Assembly: GCA_003140075.1 (NCBI GenBank)
Contig: PLIO01000088.1
Location: 647-41,553, forward strand
Direction: 5' to 3'
From: Acidobacteriaceae bacterium
GTDB taxonomy: Bacteria; Acidobacteriota; Terriglobia; Terriglobales; Acidobacteriaceae
DNA length: 40,907 nucleotides
Positions within the stretch are counted from its first letter, which is position 1; each line of letters starts with the position of its first letter. A program made the position numbers and the translations under genes. Below, one piece after another: positions 7,060 through 12,867 of the stretch. A model generated the notes under the pieces. It saw only the letters and a list, made by a program, of their open reading frames with translations, made no database searches and was not told where the DNA came from.

Positions 7060-7093
7060 TTGACATCCCCATCGCGTAACTGTAAGGTTACGC
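7060..7093 (+). promoter_or_regulatory. Promoter and palindromic operator of ArsR copy 2
   Basis: TTGACA (7060-7065), a 17-bp spacer, then TAAGGT (7083-7088). The inverted repeat GCGTAACtgtaagGTTACGC (7074-7093) overlaps the -10 box and is perfect over 7 bp on each side. The ATG at 7097 lies only 9 bp after the -10 box, so the mRNA would be leaderless or nearly so. The sequence differs from the other ArsR operator in the window, so the two systems are probably insulated. Confidence 0.75.
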
Positions 7094-7096
7094 ATT

Positions 7097-7486
7097 ATGC
7101 GGAACCGTTCGGTTACATACTCACCCGAGGCCACCTTCCAGGCGCTCGCCGATCCCACCCGGCGCGCCGTTCTGGATTTGTTGCGGCGCGGCAGCCAGCC
7201 CGCCGGAGAAATCGCCGGAGCTTTTCCGGTTTCTCGCCCCGCCATTTCCAAGCACCTGCGCCTGCTCCGGCGCGCCCACCTGGTGCGGGAGCACCGTGAA
7301 GGCCGCAACCGCGTTTACCAGCTCAACCCCGAACCGCTCCGCGCCGTGGACACATGGCTCGACCAGTACCGCAGCTTCTGGAAGATGAACCTCGCCAATC
7401 TCAAAACATTCGTCGAAGCCGAGTACGCCAAAGAAACCGGGCAGCCCCATGTCGCAAAAACAAAAACTTCAAAAGGAGATCGCTAA
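7097..7486 (+). CDS. ArsR-family winged-helix repressor (copy 2)
   Basis: The 129-residue protein has SPEATFQALADPTRRAVLDLL, an HTH (QPAGEIAGAFPVSRPAISKHLRLL) and a wing with REHREGRNRVYQL. It ends with a basic tail. As in copy 1, no metal-site cysteines are seen. The start is the only ATG before the conserved domain and lies right after the operator, without a ribosome-binding site. The gene ends one base before the ATG of a secreted protein, so the two are coupled; two SRPBCC genes follow further on, the usual partners of this regulator type. Confidence 0.9.
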   Translation: MRNRSVTYSPEATFQALADPTRRAVLDLLRRGSQPAGEIAGAFPVSRPAISKHLRLLRRAHLVREHREGRNRVYQLNPEPLRAVDTWLDQYRSFWKMNLANLKTFVEAEYAKETGQPHVAKTKTSKGDR

Positions 7487-7487
7487 C

Positions 7488-7997
7488 ATGAAATCGCTTC
7501 GCCTCGCTCTTCCACTTCTGTTGCTCATCGCCGCAACCGCCCTGGCGCAATCCGCCGCCCAGAAATCTTTCGACCAACTCAAATCCCTCACCGGCTCCTG
7601 GGAAGGGAAGAACACTCAGGGCATGGCCGTGCAAGTTTCCTTTCGCGACACCGCCGGAGGTTCTGCCCTGATGAGCGAAATCCACGGCCACGGCCCCGAG
7701 AACATGGTCTCCATGTTCCACCTCGATGGTCCCAATCGCCTGATGCTCACTCATTACTGCGGCGCCGGCAACCAGCCCCGCATGACCGCCAGCACATCCC
7801 CTGACGGCAAAACCATCACCTTCGACTTCCTCGACGCCACCAATCTCGCCACTCCCGACGCCGGCCACATGCAACGCGTCGTATTCACCATCGTCGACGC
7901 CAACCATCACACCGAAGACTGGACTTTCGCCGCCGGCCAGGGCAAAGAGATGAAGGAGTTTTTCGACCTCCACCGCAGCGAACTCGCACAAAAGTAA
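7488..7997 (+). CDS. Secreted lipocalin-like protein (DUF1579-like)
   Basis: From ATG 7488 the protein is 169 residues. It begins with a signal peptide (MKSLRLALPLLLLIAATALA, likely cut at ALA-QS), then FDQLKSLTGSWEGKN, the opening seen in lipocalin-like DUF1579-type proteins, and further beta strands (GGSALMSEIHGHG, RLMLTHYCGAGNQPRMTA). The start is fixed by AAGGAGATC 9 bp upstream. The longer frame through the ArsR 3' end is rejected. The family is often found beside SRPBCC/ArsR modules. The ligand is unknown. Confidence 0.8.
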   Translation: MKSLRLALPLLLLIAATALAQSAAQKSFDQLKSLTGSWEGKNTQGMAVQVSFRDTAGGSALMSEIHGHGPENMVSMFHLDGPNRLMLTHYCGAGNQPRMTASTSPDGKTITFDFLDATNLATPDAGHMQRVVFTIVDANHHTEDWTFAAGQGKEMKEFFDLHRSELAQK

Positions 7998-8011
7998 GTG
8001 TGGGTCAGTGA

Positions 8012-8205
8012 GTGTGGGTCGGACACTCCCTTCGGCAAGCTCAGGGCAGGCTCTGTCCGACGCCTTTGATCTTGTCTTTGTTGTTGCTGTTGCCTTTGCT
8101 GTTGCTCTTGTTTTTGCTGTTGTTGTTGCTGTTGACTCTGTTCTCGCTTTTGCTTCTTATGTTGATCGCGGGCGTCCCAGTTCTCGCTTCTTAGCGAGAA
8201 GTGGG
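8012..8205 (+). repeat. Composite element: long REP copy 3 + TTTG tract + CCCAGTTCTCGC hairpin
   Basis: GTCGGACA (8018-8025) and TGTCCGAC (8054-8061) enclose the CCCTTCGGCAAGCTCAGGG loop. A ~90-bp pyrimidine-rich tract of TTTG/CTTTG/GTTG words runs to about 8155. Then CCCAGTTCTCGC (8176-8187) pairs with GCGAGAAGTGGG (8194-8205). The same order, reversed, occurs at 19217-19365, so these parts travel as a unit. Confidence 0.8.
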
Positions 8206-8247
8206 AACCTTTCGAATCCAGAATTCTAGAAACAAGGCAGGTTCACA

Positions 8248-8724
8248 ATGACTGATACCAAGTCGTCTATTACACCTGACAAGGACGCCGTCGTCACCGA
8301 AATCGCAATCGCCGCACCGCCCGAGCGTGTCTTTCAGGCTCTAACCGATCGCGCTCAGGCGCTGCAGTGGGGCAGCAACGACGCTTACGAGATGACGCAC
8401 TGGGAAATGGATGCGCGTCCGGGCGGCAAGTGGCGCTTCGTCTCAAGGGAACGCAAGGCAGGGGCCGCCGCTCCGGATCTCGTCCACCACGGCGAAGTTC
8501 TTGAGGTCGATCCGCCGCGCCTGCTTGCCTATTCCTGGTTTGCCAGTTGGCATGAGAATCCCGCGGTGCGCACGGTGGTTCGATGGGAGCTGACGCCAAC
8601 AAGTCTAGGAACACATTTGAAGGTTATTCATAGCGGATTGCTGCCGCTGCCCAGCGCGTGCCTCGGATACAGTCAAGGTTGGCCCGGCCTGGTGCAAGCG
8701 CTCAAGAACTTTGCCGAAAAATAA
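8248..8724 (+). CDS. SRPBCC (AHSA1-type) domain protein, tandem copy A
   Basis: This 158-residue protein has VTEIAIAAPPERVFQALTDRAQALQWG split across the first strand and helix, DARPGGKWRFVSR, HHGEVLEVDPPRLLAYSW and TVVRWELTP, the standard AHSA1 pattern. A short disordered N-terminus precedes the domain. It is followed after 14 bp by a close paralogue (copy B). Both keep the GGKW/GGRY beta turn and the DPPRLL strand. This is probably an old tandem duplication; the ligands are unknown. AAGGCAGGTTC precedes the ATG as a possible ribosome-binding site. Confidence 0.9.
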   Translation: MTDTKSSITPDKDAVVTEIAIAAPPERVFQALTDRAQALQWGSNDAYEMTHWEMDARPGGKWRFVSRERKAGAAAPDLVHHGEVLEVDPPRLLAYSWFASWHENPAVRTVVRWELTPTSLGTHLKVIHSGLLPLPSACLGYSQGWPGLVQALKNFAEK

Positions 8725-8738
8725 TTCAGGAGCACTTT

Positions 8739-9212
8739 ATGCCTAGCACACGAGTCGCCACAGATAACGATTCCATCGTCGCAGAGATCCATGTAGACGC
8801 TCCTCCAGACAGAGTATTCAAAGCACTCACCGACGATCGCGAACTCCTCCGCTGGTTCAACGATCCCGGCTGCCCTGTCAAGCTCTGGGAGATGGACGCA
8901 CGTCGAGGCGGCCGCTATCGGTACGTTACAGAGAAGGGAACGTACGTCGTCAACGAGGTCAGCGAGTTCGAGTGTCATGGCGAGATCCTCGAACTCGATC
9001 CACCGCGTCTGCTCGTCTACACTTGGATTTCCAACTGGCACCAGGACAAATCCCTCCGGACCATCGTCCGCTGGGAGCTAACTCCGGACGCCGCGGGAAC
9101 TCTCGTCAAGGTCACGCACCGCGGTCTCGCGCAGGAAGAAGTTGCGCGCAAGGGCTACAGCAGCGGCTGGCTCGGCGTACTCGAAAAACTGAAGCAGTTT
9201 ACAGACAAATAA
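8739..9212 (+). CDS. SRPBCC (AHSA1-type) domain protein, tandem copy B
   Basis: From ATG 8739 (preceded by AGGAGC) the protein is 157 residues. It shows VAEIHVDAPPDRVFKALTDD, DARRGGRYRYVTE, CHGEILELDPPRLLVYTW and TIVRWELTPDAAGTLVKVTHRG. It differs from copy A by an extra KGTYVVNEVSEFE strand. The longer frame starting at 8658 overlaps copy A and is rejected. The pair is co-directional with the ArsR gene at 7097 but separated from it by a secreted protein and a composite repeat. Confidence 0.9.
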   Translation: MPSTRVATDNDSIVAEIHVDAPPDRVFKALTDDRELLRWFNDPGCPVKLWEMDARRGGRYRYVTEKGTYVVNEVSEFECHGEILELDPPRLLVYTWISNWHQDKSLRTIVRWELTPDAAGTLVKVTHRGLAQEEVARKGYSSGWLGVLEKLKQFTDK

Positions 9213-9322
9213 CGGTTGATCATGGCTCCGCGTCCTCGGTTGGATGCAAGCTTTCATTGAGAAAGGAGCAACCATCGACACCCGCGATTGACGCATCGTG
9301 GCGGCACAGACGACAATGCTGC

Positions 9323-9871
9323 ATGCAGCAGCGATCTCGCGCCGCCCTCGGCCTCGCCGTTGTCCTCAATATCGCCCTCGTCGCCGCGCTGGTCTACCTC
9401 GGCGCGGCCTCTTCCGCGTGGGCGCAAACCGCTCCAGTTCAGAAGGGAACTACCATGCCGATTCACGCCAGCGGACCATTTGACGTCAAGCTCGTTCCTC
9501 AGCCCGCAGACGACAAAGTCGGCGACCCCTCCGTCGGCCGCATGTCCATCGACAAACAATTTCACGGAGATCTCGAAGCCACCAGCAAAGGCCAGATGCT
9601 GACCGCCATGACCGAGATCAAAGGCTCCGCCGGTTATGTCGCGATCGAACGCGTCACCGGAACTCTTCGCACTCCGGGCGGCGTGCGTAGCGGCAGCTTC
9701 GCCCTGCAGCACTCCGGCACACTCACCCGCGGTACTCCGCAATTAAGCGTCACCGTCGTCCCCGATTCCGGCACCGGCCAACTCGCAGGCCTCTCCGGAA
9801 AAATGACGATCAACATCACAGACGGAAAACACTCGTACGACTTCGAATACACTCTTCCCGATGTTCAATGA
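9323..9871 (+). CDS. DUF3224 family protein with N-terminal signal/anchor
   Basis: From ATG 9323 the protein is 182 residues. It starts MQQRSRAALGLAVVLNIALV, has a hydrophobic stretch to about residue 30 and an ASSAWAQ cleavage-like site, then the DUF3224 domain: PIHASGPFDVKLVPQP, GRMSIDKQFHGDLEATSKGQMLTA, SAGYVAIERVTGTL and GTPQLSVTVVPDSGTGQLAGLSGKM. The family is allene-oxide-cyclase-like in fold with unknown function. ATG 9455, directly before the domain, would give a cytoplasmic form. The frame upstream of 9323 overlaps copy B of the SRPBCC pair and is not credible. Confidence 0.8.
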   Translation: MQQRSRAALGLAVVLNIALVAALVYLGAASSAWAQTAPVQKGTTMPIHASGPFDVKLVPQPADDKVGDPSVGRMSIDKQFHGDLEATSKGQMLTAMTEIKGSAGYVAIERVTGTLRTPGGVRSGSFALQHSGTLTRGTPQLSVTVVPDSGTGQLAGLSGKMTINITDGKHSYDFEYTLPDVQ

Positions 9872-10049
9872 CGACGGCCCGCTCCGCAATCGGGCGACAA
9901 CCATTCCCCGGAAAAGAGATCAAACGCCAACAAGCGCCAAGGTCCGGAATCTTGTCAATACCCTGAAAATGACGTTTTCCGCCTAAGTCACCGATTCGCT
10001 GGGAGATAGAATCTTGGCAAACATGTCCCATTCGCTCTCTGCAAATTGC
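9872..10049. other. Gene-free stretch, nothing recognised
   Basis: About 180 bp after the DUF3224 gene with no plausible coding frame and no repeat I recognise. It ends at the extended -10 box of the leader described next. Together with that leader it forms the 314-bp gap. Confidence 0.4.
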
Positions 10050-10185
10050 TATAATTAACTTATAGAGTGAAGACAGCGGCGCAGACCCACCAGTCTGCGC
10101 CCTTCATCTTTTCACGGAATCTCACTCCATCATTTCTAACCAGGAGAATCTTTCAGGCGCAGCCCACCCGCTGCGCTTTTTTGTT
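10050..10185 (+). ncRNA. Structured leader or small RNA with mutually exclusive hairpins
   Basis: TATAAT at 10050-10055 is preceded by TG one base upstream (TTGCTATAAT), an extended -10 promoter; no good -35 is seen. A transcript from about 10062 would contain hairpin 1, GGCGCAGAC-CCACCA-GTCTGCGCC (10078-10101, 9 bp perfect), a linker with AGGAG (10142-10146), and hairpin 2, GCGCAGC-CCACCC-GCTGCGC (10157-10176), followed by six Ts. The 3' arm of hairpin 1 (CTGCGCC) can pair instead with the 5' arm of hairpin 2 (GGCGCAG), so terminator and antiterminator forms are possible. The ATG of the nuclease-like gene lies 3 bp after the T-run. Confidence 0.5.
10156..10182 (+). terminator. Rho-independent terminator between leader and nuclease-like gene
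   Basis: A 7-bp GC-rich perfect stem (GCGCAGC/GCTGCGC) with a 6-nt loop is followed directly by T6 (10177-10182). It ends 3 bp before the ATG at 10186, so it would control readthrough into that gene or end a short RNA. Confidence 0.7.
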
Positions 10186-10758
10186 ATGCACAAGCAACCC
10201 AACAATTCGCAGCAGAAGCCATTTGCCGAAAACCAAACCCCAGAACGAATCACCCTCCACGCCGTAACCGAGCCCACCCGCAAGCGTCGCGGAGAAGCCG
10301 CCGAAGCCGCCTTCCTCGCCCGCGCCACCCATCTCGGCTTCACCGTCCTCATCCCCTGGGGAGACAGCGACCGCTACGACTCCGTCGTCGAACTCAACCA
10401 CGGACTCCTCCGCGTCCAGGTCAAATCCGCCACCCTCTACGCCGAAAACCGCTACCGCGTCAAAACCACCGGAGCCAGCGGCCGCGTCTACACCAGCAGA
10501 GAAATCGACTTCTTCGTCGGCCACATCGTCCCCGAAAATATCTGGTACATCATTCCCATCCAGGCCATCGGACACCGCAAAGGCGTCCGCTTCTATCCCC
10601 ACACCCGCCGCCAATCTCGCGCCCTCTTCGAAAAATACCGCGAAGCCTGGTGCCTCTTAGACTCCTGCCTAAGCGTCCGCCTCCGCCGCGGCCACCCCGA
10701 ACGCTGCCGCAGCAAAAATCTAGGCCTCCGCTGCGCCCTCTGCCCCCAACGCGGCTAA
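10186..10758 (+). CDS. PD-(D/E)XK nuclease-like protein (group I intron-endonuclease type)
   Basis: The 190-residue product contains RRGEAAEAAFLARATHLGF (Glu37/Glu40), PWGDSDRYDSVVEL with Asp65, and LLRVQVKSATLY with Gln78-Val-Lys80. It therefore has the E...D...QxK arrangement of the PDDEXK_5 group that includes cyanobacterial group I intron homing enzymes and many stand-alone proteins. EIDFFVGHIVPENIWYIIP follows as the core strand. The C-terminal ~45 residues are Arg/Cys rich and unusual. The start at ATG 10186 follows a terminator-like hairpin; AGGAG lies 40 bp upstream on the other side of that hairpin. No intron is visible nearby. Confidence 0.7.
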   Translation: MHKQPNNSQQKPFAENQTPERITLHAVTEPTRKRRGEAAEAAFLARATHLGFTVLIPWGDSDRYDSVVELNHGLLRVQVKSATLYAENRYRVKTTGASGRVYTSREIDFFVGHIVPENIWYIIPIQAIGHRKGVRFYPHTRRQSRALFEKYREAWCLLDSCLSVRLRRGHPERCRSKNLGLRCALCPQRG

Positions 10759-10834
10759 GTTCATTCGTCACAGACAAAGGCCAAAGCCCCTGCAATGCTC
10801 GTGGAGGAAGGCAATGCCCCTGTGGGAGGCAATG

Positions 10835-10923
10835 CACGTGTGGGTCGGACACTCTTGTCCGACGCTCTTGAATTTGCTCTTTGCTTTGCCTTTGATTTTG
10901 CTTTTGCTTTGATTCTGCTCCTG
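10835..10923 (+). repeat. REP copy 4, forward, with TTTG tract, left of RAYT
   Basis: GTGTGG leads into GTCGGACACTCTTGTCCGAC (10844-10863), a perfect 8-bp stem with CTCT loop. A pyrimidine-rich TTTGC/TTTGA tract runs to about 10920. It ends about 15 bp before the RAYT start. Confidence 0.9.
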
Positions 10924-10937
10924 CCTGTGACCCTGCA

Positions 10938-11420
10938 ATGCCCAAACAAACTCTCGAAAGAAAATACGAATACCACCGCATGCTCCCCCACTACCAGAAA
11001 GCAGGACGAACCGTATTCATTACATTCTGCAAAGCCAATCGCATCGCTTTCACTCCAGAAGCCCGAGACGCCATCCTCCACCGCTGCCTGCATGACCATA
11101 CCAAACGCTACGACCTTCATGCCGCCGTGGTAATGCCCGATCATGTGCACCTTCTGCTAACGCCGCTGCGAGACGAAAAGGGCTGGCCGTACTCTCGGCC
11201 CATAATCTTGAAGACACTAAAAGGCATGTCAGCCCGAAGCGTCAACAAGCTCGAAGGCTCCAGCGGCCCAATCTGGCAGGAGGAATCCTTCGACCACGTC
11301 CTGCGATCGCAAGAGAGCTTCGAGGAAAAGCTGGAATACCTCCGCCAGAATCCCGTGCGCCGAGGATTGGTGAGAAGACCTGAGGACTATAAGTGGCTAT
11401 GGGTCGAGCAAACGAAGTGA
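10938..11420 (+). CDS. REP-associated tyrosine transposase (RAYT, Y1 HUH superfamily)
   Basis: The 160-residue protein carries the HUH motif in VVMPDHVHLLLTPL (His69, His71) and the nucleophile Tyr134 in KLEYLRQNPVRRGL. It also has the IWQEESFDHVLRS block characteristic of RAYT (TnpA_REP) rather than IS200/IS605 TnpA. It starts MPKQTLERKYEYHRML, with no separate C-terminal extension. RAYTs bind and nick GTRG-headed REP hairpins and are thought to mobilise them. Here the gene is bracketed by two same-direction GTGG-headed REP copies (10844-10863 and 11439-11458), the arrangement expected of a self-mobilising unit. The frame is intact. Confidence 0.9.
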   Translation: MPKQTLERKYEYHRMLPHYQKAGRTVFITFCKANRIAFTPEARDAILHRCLHDHTKRYDLHAAVVMPDHVHLLLTPLRDEKGWPYSRPIILKTLKGMSARSVNKLEGSSGPIWQEESFDHVLRSQESFEEKLEYLRQNPVRRGLVRRPEDYKWLWVEQTK

Positions 11421-11430
11421 AGTGAGACGC

Positions 11431-11466
11431 CCGTGTGGGTCGGACACTCTTGTCCGACGCTTTTGA
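11431..11466 (+). repeat. REP copy 5, forward, right of RAYT
   Basis: CCCGTGTGG precedes the perfect hairpin GTCGGACACTCTTGTCCGAC (11439-11458), then GCTTTTGAG. It starts 10 bp after the RAYT stop codon. The core is identical to copy 4. Confidence 0.9.
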
Positions 11467-11569
11467 GGCGGCTGTTGGTGTTATGAACCGAATGCGGTTG
11501 TGCTAGGTGCCCTCGTGGGGTAGGATTCATATCTTCCCCACAAAGGCCCGAGCTTCGGCAGTGCATACA

Positions 11570-12742
11570 ATGCCTGGCAACATCAAAGATCACAATGTGT
11601 ATATCTTGGGTGCCGGATTCTCAAAGGATGCCGGTGCTCCGCTGATCCACGATTTCTTGGACAGAGCGCGTGGGTTCTTTGACGATCCGGATTCAGAGCT
11701 TGATCTGCATGAAAGATCGCAATTTGAGGAGGTATTCAGATTCAAGAGGGAACTCGCGAGGGCACGAGAGAAATTCCGAATTGACCTCGACAATATCGAA
11801 GAGCTTTTTGGACTTGTCGAGATGTCGCAGCGCCTAGGGTCTGCGCCCCCTGCGACGCGTGACGCGACGGTTTATCTCATTGCCAAGACACTCCAGTTGG
11901 CAATCAAGGACACCGGCAATCGACCGCAGGTGAGAATTGGGTTAGCGACTGGTTACGCTTCGCAAGCCTCTTTTATTAACTATGTGCGTCGAGGCCCGTC
12001 TGGTGGGGACGTTTTTGACACCGACGTTTACACGCATTTCGCGGTGTTATTGTCCGGCAAATACGATGACCAAAGCAAACTGGCCTCCCGTTCCAACGCA
12101 GTAATTACCTTCAACTACGACCTCATTCTTGACGACGCGCTCGCACGAGTAGGAATAAAGCCCGGCTACGAACTCACCGACGCGGTATTTGACGAGCCAA
12201 GCGTGGAGCGCACCGTGCCCCTGCTTAAGCTCCACGGCTCGACTAATTGGGCCATTTGCGAAAAATGCAATCAGATTCACATTCTCGGTCAAAAGGCCAC
12301 GACGGATCCTGAAATGTTCAGATCTAGACAATGTGCGAAATGCCAGAAGCCGGGGCTTCGATTGCTCCTGGTTCCACCTTCCTGGGATAAGAGTGAGTAC
12401 AGCGAGATTATGCGGCCAGTGTGGAGGAAGGCCGTTGAAGCACTTAAGACCGCTACGCGAATATGTGTAATCGGCTATTCGATGCCAGAATCGGACGCAT
12501 TCTTCAAGTTCTTGCTGGCCTTAGGGCTGGCTGAAAATGACCGGCTTTACAAGCTCATTGTCGTCGACTGGGTCCCCGGCGGAACGCCCCCAGGTCAAGA
12601 AAATACCATCGAGGCTCGATGGAGAGAGATGCTAGAAGGTGTCTTCGTCGGACGACGCTTTGAGTTCGTCCCTCGCGGATTCGCCGAGTTTATCCGAAGC
12701 TCAATTCAGTATCTGCTTCATCGTGGAGAACAAATTACCTAA
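11570..12742 (+). CDS. Stand-alone SIR2-family protein with zinc ribbon
   Basis: From ATG 11570 the protein is 390 residues. The Rossmann-type SIR2 features are VYILGAGFSKDAG (14-18), ITFNYDLILDDAL with Asn182-Tyr-Asp184, LKLHGSTNW with the catalytic-type His222, and VIGYSMPESD near 302. Two CxxC pairs (Cys230/233 and Cys255/258) form a zinc ribbon as in sirtuins. SIR2 domains of this group act as NAD-consuming effectors in several anti-phage systems, but no second module (TIR, STALD, nuclease or NTPase) is fused here. A GTG at 11507 gives a longer frame with a poor N-terminus. The gene has lower GC than its neighbours and is bracketed by REP copies in opposite orientation. Confidence 0.8.
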   Translation: MPGNIKDHNVYILGAGFSKDAGAPLIHDFLDRARGFFDDPDSELDLHERSQFEEVFRFKRELARAREKFRIDLDNIEELFGLVEMSQRLGSAPPATRDATVYLIAKTLQLAIKDTGNRPQVRIGLATGYASQASFINYVRRGPSGGDVFDTDVYTHFAVLLSGKYDDQSKLASRSNAVITFNYDLILDDALARVGIKPGYELTDAVFDEPSVERTVPLLKLHGSTNWAICEKCNQIHILGQKATTDPEMFRSRQCAKCQKPGLRLLLVPPSWDKSEYSEIMRPVWRKAVEALKTATRICVIGYSMPESDAFFKFLLALGLAENDRLYKLIVVDWVPGGTPPGQENTIEARWREMLEGVFVGRRFEFVPRGFAEFIRSSIQYLLHRGEQIT

Positions 12743-12792
12743 GCACGGTTAGGCTAGGACTGGTTCCAGAACTTAAGCAACTTCACCCCCAA

Positions 12793-12830
12793 CGTCAAAA
12801 GCGTCGGACAAGAGTGTCCGACCCACACAA
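12793..12830 (-). repeat. REP copy 6, reverse
   Basis: The reverse complement of the consensus: hairpin 12803-12822 (perfect), preceded by CGTCAAAAGC and followed by CCACAC. It is the first copy in reverse orientation. If translated, it would give the unlikely N-terminal extension of miaB. Confidence 0.9.
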
Positions 12831-12867
12831 GCATCCCACGCGGGCATCGCTTATACTGGCTTCATCC

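Larger units (their letters stand above)
6779..7096. other. Gene-free 318-bp region filled with repeats
   Basis: This stretch holds REP copy 2b, a paired-hairpin repeat at 6886-6943, a degenerate CCCTGTGTTCCCCCGTGCA word repeat near 6997, and the ArsR promoter/operator at the right end. No coding frame with a plausible start is seen. Confidence 0.6.

Noticed and set aside
8066-8158. Leucine/valine-rich ORFs in the TTTG tract (could look like a small membrane protein)
   Set aside because: The translation (strings of L and V) arises from the pyrimidine repeat itself, which recurs at 10866-10920 and in reverse at 19271 and 22939 in different frames.
10186-11420. Group I intron with its homing endonuclease
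   Set aside because: The nuclease-like protein resembles intron endonucleases, but no intron core, split gene or host exon is visible; the gene stands free between repeats.
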